A stretch of DNA of 64,000 bases from Morchella semilibera (Eukaryota; Ascomycota; Pezizomycetes; Pezizales; Morchellaceae). Each line of letters starts with the position of its first letter. Within the stretch, counting starts at the first letter, position 1. Below, piece after piece: positions 1 through 10,300 of the stretch. Position numbers and translations under genes: made by a program. The DNA lies in the NCBI GenBank assembly GCA_009192285.1, contig WBVU01000003.1, positions 775,973 through 839,972 on the forward strand, given 5' to 3'. Under the pieces are notes generated by a model. The model did no database searches. It saw only the letters and a program-made list of their open reading frames with translations, and was not told the origin of the DNA.

Positions 1-272
1 TTCCACACCGGAGGCATTTATTCTCCTTCGCCCATTGGTCCTTTTCCGCTTGGGTGGCTCCTAAGCTACCCATAGCTGGGCGTGGCTTGTGCGGGGAGTC
101 CTCTCGTTCCTTTCTACGGGGACGGGACTCGTCACGTTCCTTTTTTCGGGGACGGGGTCGCTGGCGTTTGGACTCTTGTTGCCTAGGTTCTCGGGTTTCT
201 TGGGGTTTTGCTGGTTCCCTTCCGCGCAGAATCTTTTGGCGGGCTCTGACTTCAGCATCTTTTCTTCCCACT
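1..272 (-). CDS. Gag C-terminal portion of element O (fossil)
   Basis: The minus-strand translation matches the C-terminal third of element I's Gag (around 6500-6770) almost residue for residue. It includes arginine-rich tracts and the first half of a CCHC zinc knuckle (CLRCG), which falls at the window edge. At 272 the Gag sequence gives way to the terminal TGTTACGGG of M's LTR and resumes at 13476. Gag would package the element's RNA. Confidence 0.85.
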
Positions 273-831
273 TGTTACGGGACGGGGCCGGGGGACTAGG
301 AGGGGGAAGATCTAGAGTAGAAGCAGGGTCGGGCAGAGAGTCCACAGGGAATCTCTGAGTTCAACGTATACGCGAAGGCACCAGTAGATAACTCGGATCA
401 CGGTCATGGACAAGGGCGAGAGGCGACAGGAGGCCAGGGGTCTTAACCGAGGCGGACGAGATCAGGACACGGTGTTACCAAGGGGCACAACCGATAACAA
501 GGACGAGGCAAAGTATAGAACCAAGTATATATTTTGTATCAAACTGAAGAAAGAACCAGATAGCAAACCGAAGACAGGAACCTAAAGGGAAAGGTTGATA
601 ACAGGAGGTTGCGTAAGGAAAGAAGAAAGAAAGAACAAAGGAAATCCTAGCCGTATATATAACCTTCCGATTTCACCAATTACTAATCCGTACCACGGAA
701 ACCCATAGATACCCAAAGAGAAACTCCCCGCACCACTAACCGATCCACATACTAATATCCGATAACCCGTCCCGAAGAAACCCGAACTCATTACCTAATC
801 CCTTTCCTTACTTCCCGAACGTGCCATGACA
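273..831 (-). repeat. 3' LTR of element M
   Basis: A 559-bp direct copy of 12917-13475, offset by exactly 12644 with no visible indels. The terminal bases are TGTTACGGGA at the left and CATGACA at the right, the 5'-TG...CA-3' form expected of LTRs. The left flank is O's gag and the right flank is M's integrase region. Confidence 0.93.
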
Positions 832-852
832 GATTACCCCCTCCTCTAGGGC

Positions 853-2370
853 CTAGCTCCTGCTAGGCTGAGGCTTGCGTGGGTACCGACCATGAAATTC
901 CCGAACCTTATCGGGGGCATGTTCCAAGTCTTCCGCAGGCTGCCAGGAGGGTTCGGCATAGCCAATATAGCGGGTCAAGTACCAGAGTCGTCCACTGCGG
1001 CGACGGGAATCCAGGACTGCGTCTACTTCCCATTCCTCCTCACCCTCGATCTCCACGGGTGGGGGTGGCGGTTGAACTTGGCCAGGGACGGGGTCTAATG
1101 CAGCAGGGTTAAGAAGCGAGACGTGAAATACTGGGTGGACCTTCATAGATATAGGTAGGGCCAACTCATAGGCATAAGGGCTGACTATTCTCTTAACCTC
1201 GTAGGGGCCAATCTGTTTCCAGTCCAGCTTCTTGGAAGGACGCATAGTGCTAAGATTCCTAGTGGATAACCAAACGCGATCTCCGACGACATACCTAGGG
1301 CTTGGGGTCCGGTGAACATTGGCGTACTCCTCCTGGATAACTTGCGATCTTTTCATTTCAGCACGAAGGAATTCAAAGACCTGGGACATATCGCGGGCAA
1401 AGCCATTGGCTCGATCTTCGGCCGTAGTGGTCCCATGTAAAAGAGGACCAAAGGTCATACGAGGGTGTTTGCCGAAGTTTGCCTGAAAGGGTGACAAGTT
1501 GGTCGTTTCCGAGACGCAATTATTGGCGGCAAACTCTGCGAGGGGTAAAAAGCGGCTCCAATCGTCCTGTTGGTAGGAAACATAAGCCCGTAAATACTGT
1601 TCCATAATTGCATTCATTCGCTCCGTCTGACCATCGGTTTGAGGATGAAAGGCCGTTGAATAGCGAGGAGAAATTTCCAGGCGGGAGCAAAGAGATCTCC
1701 AGAAGTCCGATGTAAACTGAGTTCCCCTATCCGAAACAATAGTTTCCGGTAGACCATGCAGTTTCCAAACATAGTCGACAAAGAGATCTGCTAGAACAGA
1801 GGCACTGGTTTCTTCGGTACAGGGTATCAGGTGTCGCATCTTTGTAAGACGGTCCACAACCACTAATATTGCATTGAACCCATTGCTTTCTGGAAGGCCG
1901 GTTACGAAATCCATAGAAATATCGGTCCAGGGACTGGCGGGAATCGAAAGTGGGCGAAGAACTCCTGGGGGACTATTCCGAGGCGCCTTGCTTTGTCGAC
2001 AAAGATGACAATTTCGGACATATCGATCAACATACTTCCTCATAGTGGGCCAATAGTATGTGCGGGACAATAATTCCAAAGTCTTAGCACGGCCTGGGTG
2101 CCCAGCAGAAGGGGCGTCATGATGTTCCTGTAATAGGCGGAGCTTCAGATCGTCGTAGGCAGGAACATATACGGCATTACGATATATGAGGAGACCTTCG
2201 GCGGATTCGGTGCATTCGGCTAGGGAAATTTCCCGAGATTGTTTCACATTGGTACGTAGCATATTCAAAACTTTAGTAGGGAATCTATCAATCTGGTAAG
2301 CCTGCGAAAATAAAATAGGCAGAGATACGGTCTTTTCAGCGGGTTCGTTTGACAAAGAACCCGCTAACAA
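853..2370 (-). CDS. Integrase and chromodomain region of element M (fossil)
   Basis: An open stretch of about 505 codons. It has an HHCC zinc-binding region (H..H near AGHPGRAKTLELLSR, then CHLCRQSK), the DDE integrase core (WTDISMDFVTGLP, then a VSDRGTQFTSDFW block, then the E of the NLSPFQANFGKHPR region) and a C-terminal chromodomain (WEVDAVLDSRRRSGRLWYL with downstream WQP). Integrase inserts element cDNA. Chromodomains of this clade are known to direct insertion toward particular chromatin. It belongs with the RT region at 2386-3699 and the protease at 11405-12105. Confidence 0.9.
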   Translation of the reverse strand: MLAGSLSNEPAEKTVSLPILFSQAYQIDRFPTKVLNMLRTNVKQSREISLAECTESAEGLLIYRNAVYVPAYDDLKLRLLQEHHDAPSAGHPGRAKTLELLSRTYYWPTMRKYVDRYVRNCHLCRQSKAPRNSPPGVLRPLSIPASPWTDISMDFVTGLPESNGFNAILVVVDRLTKMRHLIPCTEETSASVLADLFVDYVWKLHGLPETIVSDRGTQFTSDFWRSLCSRLEISPRYSTAFHPQTDGQTERMNAIMEQYLRAYVSYQQDDWSRFLPLAEFAANNCVSETTNLSPFQANFGKHPRMTFGPLLHGTTTAEDRANGFARDMSQVFEFLRAEMKRSQVIQEEYANVHRTPSPRYVVGDRVWLSTRNLSTMRPSKKLDWKQIGPYEVKRIVSPYAYELALPISMKVHPVFHVSLLNPAALDPVPGQVQPPPPPVEIEGEEEWEVDAVLDSRRRSGRLWYLTRYIGYAEPSWQPAEDLEHAPDKVREFHGRYPRKPQPSRS

Positions 2371-2385
2371 ACCTAGCCTTCCTCC

Positions 2386-3711
2386 TCATTCCAAATTTTC
2401 TTGCTTCAAAATTATTTGGCTCTGGTGTCTCAGGCGTTCATCCCCCTCCTTAGGGAGGTCTCCTGACCTTCTAGTTAAGGCATCTGGTTTTCCCCCTTGT
2501 TTTCCTGGCCGAAACTGAATTACGTAGTCGAAACGAGACAGATACTCAGACCATCGAGCTTGACGGCGATTCAGATCTCTTTTGGTCATAAAATACTCGA
2601 GGTTCTTATGATCCGATAAAACTGTAATCGGGAATCGTGCGCCCTCCAAATAATATCGCCATTCCTCAAAAGCCCGAATGATTGCCAAGAGTTCCTTGTC
2701 GTAGATCTCGTAATTGCACTCCGCTGGGGAGTGTCTTCCGGAGAAAAACGCAACAGGATGTAAAATGCCCTCGTCATCGTGTTGGGACAGAATTGCGGCG
2801 GAGACATAGTCGCTTGCATCCGTTTCCACAATAATCTTTCGATCTGGGTCAAAATGCCTAAGAATCGGGGCCGAGGTAAAAGCTTCCTTCAACTCCTTAA
2901 ATGCCCGGTCTGCCTGGGGTGACCATAGAAATTTTACCTTCTTTTTGGTCAATGCCGTAAGGGGAGATACCACCTTGCTGTAGCCATAAATAAATCGCCG
3001 ATAAAAGTTCGCAAATCCTAAGAAACACTGAACATCCTTGAGGTCTTTAGGGGTTTCCCACTCTTTAACCGCTGAAACCTTTTTTGGGTCCATACTGACG
3101 CCGTCCGGGGAAATAATCATGCCTAGATATTTTATTTCTTGGGCATAGAACTCGCACTTTTCCGGTTTCAGATGCACGTCGTTTTGTTCCAAGATTTCCA
3201 TAATTTTTTGGACGTGTTCTTTATGCTGTTCCATATTATCGGAATAAATTAAGATATCGTCGAGGTAGGCTGTACAGAAATCGTCAAGATAAGGGCGCAG
3301 TAAATCATTGACCCAGTGTTGGAAGGCGGCCGGGGCGTTCGTAAGGCCAAAAGGCATAACCTGGTATTCAAAATGGCCTTGGCGAGTCCTAAAGGCCGTT
3401 TTCCATTCGTCTCCCTCCTTGATTCGCAATTGGTGATAGCCCCAACGAAGATCGAGCTTAGTATAATACTTGGCCTTGGCGATCTGGGTCAAGGTTTCTG
3501 GAAGCAGAGGCAACGGGTGGCGATTCTTAATCGTGATTTCGTTCAGACCACGATAGTCGACACAAAGACGAAGGGATCCATCGGCTTTCTTGACAAACAG
3601 AATTGGAGCGCCGGCAGGAGACTTGGAAAAACGAATAAACCCTTTGGATAAATTCTCCGTAATATAATCACGAAGTGCCTGTAACTCGTTTCTGGACATA
3701 TTGTACTGTTA
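2386..3711 (-). CDS. Reverse transcriptase and RNase H region of element M (fossil)
   Basis: Ty3-type reverse transcriptase with [24 protein letters not shown] and the catalytic box YLDDILIYS, followed by an RNase H domain ([33 protein letters not shown]). It copies element RNA into DNA. The upstream side ends at the TGTAC target site used by element I, so the natural connection to the protease is interrupted by 7.7 kb of inserted DNA. Confidence 0.9.
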
Positions 3712-3716
3712 CAGGA

Positions 3717-4304
3717 TTGCTTGGAAGTGCGGTACTGGTAGTACAATGGAATTGTCCTGGTACGACGGCGCGATGGAAGAGTGACGTACGCCCAGAAGCG
3801 GGGTTCGGTTATAACTCGGCAACCACTACCACACCTCATGAGTGGACCCTTGTAACCCCACCTCGTAGGAAGTCGGAGCAGTAGCGGAGGCATTGCGGGA
3901 GATTTGCTATTGGAGGAGTTAGCGGGTTTATGGGGGGTCTTTTATGTATAAATAGCTAGTAGGATTCCCGTCATGTTTGGGGGAACTATCATCTCTCAAG
4001 CGAACGGATTTCGGAACTGAATGGAACGTACGGAACAGCCGATAGTAGAGGCACTGCCCACTAGACGCTACGACCTGTGCTAGTTTCCTGGTAGCTGAAG
4101 ATACCTTACGTTTGAGGGGTAAGCCGGCACAGTTAGTACTTATAGTTCGATGGAGTGCTACCATCATCACACACTATTTAAGTCACTGGAGACCTAAGAG
4201 AGCTTTAAGAAAAAATACCAAGATGACGAAGGTTTCAAGCTTCTGGACTAGTTGATGTTGTTGGGGCATTAACGTCTCATGGTCAGAAGAGGAACTTTTT
4301 TACA
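3717..4304 (+). repeat. 5' LTR of element I, with an unusual R-U5 half
   Basis: Bases 3717 to about 4012 match the 3' LTR (11008 onward), including a TATA box TATAAATA at 3947-3954. After that the sequences part: this LTR continues about 290 bp to TTTTTTACA at 4304, whereas the 3' LTR and O's 5' LTR share a different tail of about 105 bp. The boundary at 4304 is set by the leader CTATATTGTACC, which follows the LTR in both I and O. The LTR length is therefore 588 bp against 392 bp. Confidence 0.75.
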
Positions 4305-4540
4305 CTATATTGTACCTTATCCGATTGCATACCCTATGACTGTGGAGAAAGCCATCTACTGGTACCTCCGCCTCCACGTCGCAATCAGAGACAACCTTTG
4401 GACGCTCTGTCCAACTCTGCTTCTCCTATAAGCAAACCGACTATTTCTCAAGATAACACTTCGAGTACCTTGTGTGATTGCTAGGTACGGATAGTACACG
4501 GGCACTCGGTATAAGAAGTAGTGATCAAGAGGATTAGTAC

Positions 4541-5386
4541 ATGCTTCGCTTCCCCTGTGAAACCTCCTTTTCCGTTCCTCGAGGCAGCGCAGAACATCTC
4601 TACTGCGGCTACCTCCAACACCAAGGCTTCTTCACAGAAGCACGCACCATCGCCACCTTCAAGGAAAATATCCTTGAGCCCAACTCCACCCCCTCCATCC
4701 TCATAACGCTTCGCCAGAACTCTCACGGCTTAGCGCACTCGGTACCTTGGTTTACTCCTCTACCTTGGTGCATCAACACCCCCGACCTCCCCATCGAATT
4801 CTTCAAAAATGTCCCTCCCACTAGCGTTGACCTCACAGGAAGACCACAACATGGCGGAAGCTATCGTGGTCCGAGACAGGGACACCGCCATGGCCCAGGC
4901 CCATCCCACAATAGCCAGCAGGGCCAGGGACACCCCCGCCACAGAGCTATGGAACCCCGCCCCCCTCAAAGCCAAAGCCCCGAAGAAGGTCCGCAAACGA
5001 GACCCAAAGAGGATTACACGCAGCTCCGCCAGCATGGACCTCAACCCCTTCGAGACTCCAACCAGGCAAGCCACTATTACAGTGAGGCGCTCTGGTTCGG
5101 ATGGGGATATGAGCGACGCCAGCTACGCGAGCACCTCCTCCATCGGAGAGCAGTCCTGCGAGCAGGAGACCCCACGACCCCTTCGAACAGAGGTAATCGT
5201 TCAGGGCATGAAAGGTCTCGCAGCTCAGACAGGCTGGGCCCTTCAGGCAGAAGCCAGGGCAAGGGAGTATCAACACGGCCAGGTAGTCCAAGGCGGACAA
5301 CAACTGGTGGGGGAATTACAAGGGAAGTTCCGGGAGGTAGAAGGACAACAGGGGCAGATGACCACCGCCCTCGGTACTTTGGCTAG
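4541..5386 (+). CDS. Upstream open frame overlapping gag of element I (doubtful)
   Basis: An ATG-initiated frame of 281 codons. The first ~90 codons precede the gag ATG and the rest overlaps gag in another frame. The same upstream frame is present in O (minus strand, from 15442), with most residues kept in the pre-gag part (MLRFPCET, SAEHLYCGYLQHQGFFTEAR, PWFTPLPWC). No family match is recognised. It may be a leader peptide, or a chance opening in GC-rich sequence. Confidence 0.3.
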   Translation: MLRFPCETSFSVPRGSAEHLYCGYLQHQGFFTEARTIATFKENILEPNSTPSILITLRQNSHGLAHSVPWFTPLPWCINTPDLPIEFFKNVPPTSVDLTGRPQHGGSYRGPRQGHRHGPGPSHNSQQGQGHPRHRAMEPRPPQSQSPEEGPQTRPKEDYTQLRQHGPQPLRDSNQASHYYSEALWFGWGYERRQLREHLLHRRAVLRAGDPTTPSNRGNRSGHERSRSSDRLGPSGRSQGKGVSTRPGSPRRTTTGGGITREVPGGRRTTGADDHRPRYFG

Positions 5387-6980
5387 CCAGTTCCAAGCCT
5401 ATGCGCAAAACCAACAGGCAGTAACTGAGCTGAGGTTCAGGCAAATGGCCCTCGAAAATGAGCAACAACGGCAACAAACCCAGGCGCTAGCAGCCTACAT
5501 ACAGGCTCAGCAAACAGAGAAGAACCTGGAGTTACCCGAGGGACTAGCGGCAACTGTGACAGCAGCACAGGCAGCCCCACCGCCAAAGCCACCTAGCCCC
5601 GTTGCCGACGCCATCCAGCCAGAGTTGAGGAAAATGCTTAAGGTAGCCCTGAAAGCATTTAAGGGAAAGCAGCCACGGGTTGAGTCTGAGAATGATTCCC
5701 CAGGAGAAGGAAGGGCACCGCTACCCTCACCCCCAGCCAACAGGAGGAGGAGTAAATCCCCGTCTCCACCACCCAGAAGATCCCACGGTAAACGTAGGAG
5801 GGAGGAGGAGCCTGTACTGGAGAAGGGAACGGTAGGAAATGGTGGAGGAAATGGTGGTGGAAGAGGAAGAAGAAGGCACAGGAGGGATGACAGTCCAAGC
5901 TCATCGGACTCATCCAGCTCCTCCGATGATGATAGGAGACGAAAGAAAAGACGGGACAGGCACCACCGACGAGCAGAAACGCAGTCACCGGTCCCCCGCA
6001 GCCATCGCAAGGGAGAAACCCCTAAGCAGGCCAAGATCCCCTTCTCTGGTAAACCTGACGAAGACGTCCGCCATTGGATCGATCGAATGGAGATCCCAAT
6101 GGACCTCCAACCCCGAGTCACATGGGATGACAAGACTCGAATCCTTTGGGCATCCCTGGAATTCACCGGGAGTGCAGCGAGTTTCTGGCGCAACTTTAAG
6201 GAAAGGCTTAGTGTAGAACCTAGGCTCGGTACTTGGGAACGTTTTAAGCAGGAACTTCGCATCCAGTATGGTAATCGCACCAGCCAAGAACAGGCCAAGC
6301 AGAAGATGGATAATCTCCGTCAAACTGGTCCTATCGACGATTACATCAATGAGATGCAGAACCTAGAGTGGGATGCTCGAGTAGGCCCAATCGTCATGAA
6401 GTCCATGATTCTAACAGGAATAAACTCCACGTTGGAACAGAGACTATCCGCTGCGATTGAAGAACCATCTGAGTTTCCAGATTGGTTGGCATGGGTTCGA
6501 AGAGTGGGAAGAAAAGATGCTGAAGTCAGAGCCCGCCAGAAGATTCTGCGAGGAAGGGAACCAGCAAGACCCCAGGAAACTCGAGAACCTAAGCAACAAG
6601 AGCCCAAACGCCAGCGACCCCGCCCCCGTAGAAAGGAGCGCGACGACTCCCGTCCCCGTAGAAAGGAACGAGAAAACTCCCCAAACAAACCTCGACCAGC
6701 TATTGGTAGCTTGGGAGCCACCCAAGCAGAGAAAGACCAATGGACAAAGGAGAATAAATGCCTCCGTTGCGGAAGAGAAGGTCATTGGACGAAGGAATGT
6801 TACTCGACCTCAAAGGTCAGGATGACAGGTGGGACGGAACGATCTAGTGGGAAAAAGAGGAAAAGGGAGAATAAGACTTCGAGGACGAAGGAACCGGAAG
6901 GAGAGAGTGAGAAAAGGCAGAAATTGGGACCTCAAGGTGAGGCATTTAGGGCTAGGATTACGGCACTTGGGGAAGTTTAA
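4809..6980 (+). CDS. Gag of element I (fossil, open frame)
   Basis: 723 codons starting at an ATG shared in position with O's gag. The order is an alanine- and glutamine-rich N-terminal part, a Ser/Arg/Asp low-complexity linker (about residues 310-400), a capsid-like region (PFSGKPDEDVRHWIDRMEI, then LEFTGSAASFWRNF and DDYINEMQNLEWDARVG), a basic stretch and a CCHC knuckle (CLRCGREGHWTKEC). This is the usual layout of a Ty3/Gypsy Gag that assembles particles and binds RNA. Pol follows in another frame after a 385-bp gap. Confidence 0.88.
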   Translation: MSLPLALTSQEDHNMAEAIVVRDRDTAMAQAHPTIASRARDTPATELWNPAPLKAKAPKKVRKRDPKRITRSSASMDLNPFETPTRQATITVRRSGSDGDMSDASYASTSSIGEQSCEQETPRPLRTEVIVQGMKGLAAQTGWALQAEARAREYQHGQVVQGGQQLVGELQGKFREVEGQQGQMTTALGTLASQFQAYAQNQQAVTELRFRQMALENEQQRQQTQALAAYIQAQQTEKNLELPEGLAATVTAAQAAPPPKPPSPVADAIQPELRKMLKVALKAFKGKQPRVESENDSPGEGRAPLPSPPANRRRSKSPSPPPRRSHGKRRREEEPVLEKGTVGNGGGNGGGRGRRRHRRDDSPSSSDSSSSSDDDRRRKKRRDRHHRRAETQSPVPRSHRKGETPKQAKIPFSGKPDEDVRHWIDRMEIPMDLQPRVTWDDKTRILWASLEFTGSAASFWRNFKERLSVEPRLGTWERFKQELRIQYGNRTSQEQAKQKMDNLRQTGPIDDYINEMQNLEWDARVGPIVMKSMILTGINSTLEQRLSAAIEEPSEFPDWLAWVRRVGRKDAEVRARQKILRGREPARPQETREPKQQEPKRQRPRPRRKERDDSRPRRKERENSPNKPRPAIGSLGATQAEKDQWTKENKCLRCGREGHWTKECYSTSKVRMTGGTERSSGKKRKRENKTSRTKEPEGESEKRQKLGPQGEAFRARITALGEV

Positions 6981-7281
6981 AATTGTTATATTTCTTATGG
7001 TTTTCTTTTCTTTGGGTTATGAATAAATAAGTTGTTAGGGCACGGAAATAAAACCTCTTTATAAAAACCATACTGCGAGAAAGCAATGGCCAATGCCAGA
7101 AACCAAGACTCGAATCTAGAAGTTCAGAAATCAGAGGGGCCACACAGATAGCGGACAGTAGACGCACTGCGCACTGTTGACTTGCCATAACCCTGTGGAG
7201 AGACTGCCAATGCAAAGTAGGAACTCGTGATTAGAGCAAGGTATTCTTTGGGTATGACGTGTCAAAAGCTACCCCGCACTT

Positions 7282-7290
7282 GGCTATATA
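7282..7290 (+). promoter_or_regulatory. TATA-like box between gag and pol of element I
   Basis: GGCTATATAAAGG lies about 80 bp upstream of the pol ATG at 7366, in a 385-bp stretch with no long open frame. The leader that follows (CCTCCTCTACTACTAC) is pyrimidine-rich, like fungal core promoters. It is seen in the sequence. Its use as a pol promoter is inference. Confidence 0.35.
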
Positions 7291-7365
7291 AAGGGCCTCA
7301 TCCGCCTCGAAAGAGAAGAACATAACGATCCTCCTCTACTACTACTACAACCTAACCATAACACA

Positions 7366-10300
7366 ATGACCACTATTATCCGAGAAACCCGCCTCGAGAT
7401 AGAAATCTCATGGCTCAACTCTAAAACCAACAAACACTTCACCCATACGGTCCAAGCATTGCTAGATAGCGGCACCGAGACATGGATCATGTCCTGGAAT
7501 TGTGTCAAACAGGCCGACATCCCAGTTCAGACGCGCACCACAACTCTCCTCATCAAACAAGCTGATGGCTCACGTATGCCTCACTCCGGTACTCACATCA
7601 CCAAACCTCTCACACTCCGCATTGGTAGCCACCTCGACAGGCTAGTCACCTGTGAAATAGGCACCTTTGCCGGAGAAGATCTCGTCATACCACATCGATG
7701 GCTCGAAGAGCATCAACCCACGATACATTGGGGCCAGAATAAGGCTACCTTCAATAGTATCAAGTGCCAGATCAAGGGATGTATGATGACAGAAGGAGAC
7801 ATGTACGAAGAAGGTTGGCAAGAAAAGGTCGTCAGACTTCTACGACACATGCCTGAACCTGACATGCCTCTCGAGTCACACCCTTTCTGGGCACGAAACA
7901 CGGGAAGCGAGACTCTCGCTAGTGCTATCCCGGAAGAGTTCCAAGACTACGCAGATGTGTTCTCCCCTGAAGGAGCAGGACGCCTGCCGGAACATAGTGA
8001 GTGGGATCATACGATTCCTCTCTTGGACGGAAGCCAACCTCCGTGGGGTCCGATCTATGCGTTATCACCCCCGGAACAGAAAGCGTTGAGGGAATACCTG
8101 GACGAAATGTTAGCGGCAGGTAAAATTGTCCCATCTTCCAGCCCAGCAGCGGCACCAATCCTCTTCGTCCCTAAACAAGATGGGTCACTACGGTTATGCG
8201 TCGACTACCGCGGCTTAAACTCCGTCACAGTCAAGAACCGGTACCCATTGCCTCTCATGACAGAGCTGGCAGACTCGACGAAAGGAGCTCTCTTCTTCAC
8301 CAAGATCGATCTCAAGAACGGTTACAACCTAGTAAGGATCGCCGAAGGAGAAGAGTGGAAGACAGCTTTCCGGACCAAATACGGCCACTTCGAATATAGA
8401 GTAATGCCCTTCGGCTTAACCAATGCCCCGGCAACGTTCCAGGCAATGGTTAATACCATATTCAGGGACCTGTTAGATCAGGGCCTGGTGGTTTACTTGG
8501 ATGATATCCTGATATATTCCAAGTCTAGAGAAGAGCATGTAGCTCTTGTGCGCAGGGTGCTGGAGCGGCTACGACAAAACCACCTATTCGGCAACCTGAG
8601 AAAGACTGCTTGGTTCCAGACGGAGATAGAATTCCTAGGATTCAAGCTATCAGGTAGCGGCACCCAGGTCTCACCCGAGAAGGTGAAGGCTATCACTGAG
8701 TGGTTAATACCCACAAAGGTGAAGGAGCTTCAATGCTTCCTGGGATTCGCCAACTTCCTAAGGCGGTTCATCTACGGGTATTCTGCGGTATGCAAGCCCA
8801 TGACAGATCTCCTGAAGAAAAATGCCGTATGGAAGTGGGGTCGGGAGCAGCAGGATGCTTTTGAGGGGCTTAAAAGGCTATTTACCACCGCTCCTATCCT
8901 CCGACACTACGACGAACATCGCATGGCTGTCCTTGAAACAGATGCCAGCGACTGGGCAGAGGCTGCGGTCTTGTCACAGGTGGTCGAAGATGGCAAGTTA
9001 CATCCGGTGGCTTACCACTCTCGCAAGTTCAACGAGGCCGAAGTCAACTATGAGATCTATGATAAAGAGATGCTCGCAATAGTTTCCGCCCTCCTGACTT
9101 GGAGACATTGGCTGGAAGGTACGGACATACCTATCCAGATCTATTCTGATCACCAAAACCTTCAGTATTTCACAACGACCAAGAAGCTGTCAAGAAGACA
9201 GGCCCGTTGGGCTGAAAAGATAGCACCTTTTCACTTCAAGATCCACTTTCGACCAGGCGACAAGAACGGGAAACCTGACGCATTAACCAGGCGCCCAGAG
9301 TACGCCATGGAAGGGGGGGTAGTTCGAGAGCAGCCGGTAAAAATGCTCCTCTCACCTGAACACTTCGCGGAAAGAAACCTCCTCCCCGGACATTTTGCAA
9401 GAAGGACACACGCGGGAATAGAACCTCGTGAAGAAATCCTCTGCAATCGCTCATCAGAAGTGCGTCCAGTGGATCAGTGGGTACACATACCAGGAGTGGG
9501 AATGCCTGTGGCTCTGCAGAACTGGTATGAAGAAGAGGGTCGATGGACTCGTAGGATAGTTCCGGATGAACTCCCTGACAACGAAGATCCTGAGGACCTG
9601 TGGACCCGGCAGGCCATCTTGCGGGAGGCTGCAACAGAGTGGGATCCCGATCAGAATACAGCAACTCATGAAGGACGCTGGGTAGTGCCTGGGCACGCAG
9701 TCAAGCAGGTCATAGAAGACCATCACGACCGACCCACGGCAGGGCACCTAGGCAGAGATAAAACCTTGGAATTGATTGACAGGAACTACTGGTGGCCAGG
9801 AATGACCACGGATGTAGCCAAATATGTCAGCACGTGCGATGTATGCCAAAGAGCCAAACAACGACGACGACATATGTCTCTTCCACAGCCCCTAGAGTTA
9901 GCCACGACCCCTTGGTGCGACATCTCCATGGATTTTGTAGTAGAAATGCCCAAGGAGCGGTCAAGTTTCCGGAATGTTATGGTTGTAGTGGACCGCTTCA
10001 GTAAGATGGCGCACTTCATCCCAATGACAGGAATCAACGCGGAGCAAACCGCACAAGCCTTCGTCAAAGACATCTGGCGCTTTCACGGACTCCCGCGATC
10101 AATAGTATCGGACCGAGGAACACAGTTCGTGTCAGCTTTCTGGACCGCGATCACAGAACGACTAGGGATTCGTAGAAGACTCTCGACCTCGTTCCATCCG
10201 CAGACAGATGGTCAGACAGAAAGGACTAACCAGCATATGGAGTCCTACCTACGAGCGTTTACGGCCGGCACAGGTAAGAAGTGGAGAGACCTACTTCCTA

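Noticed and set aside
4305-4330. tRNA primer-binding site after the family-A LTR
   Set aside because: The bases after the LTR (CTATATTGTACC) do not look like a tRNA 3'-end complement; no tRNA match could be named.
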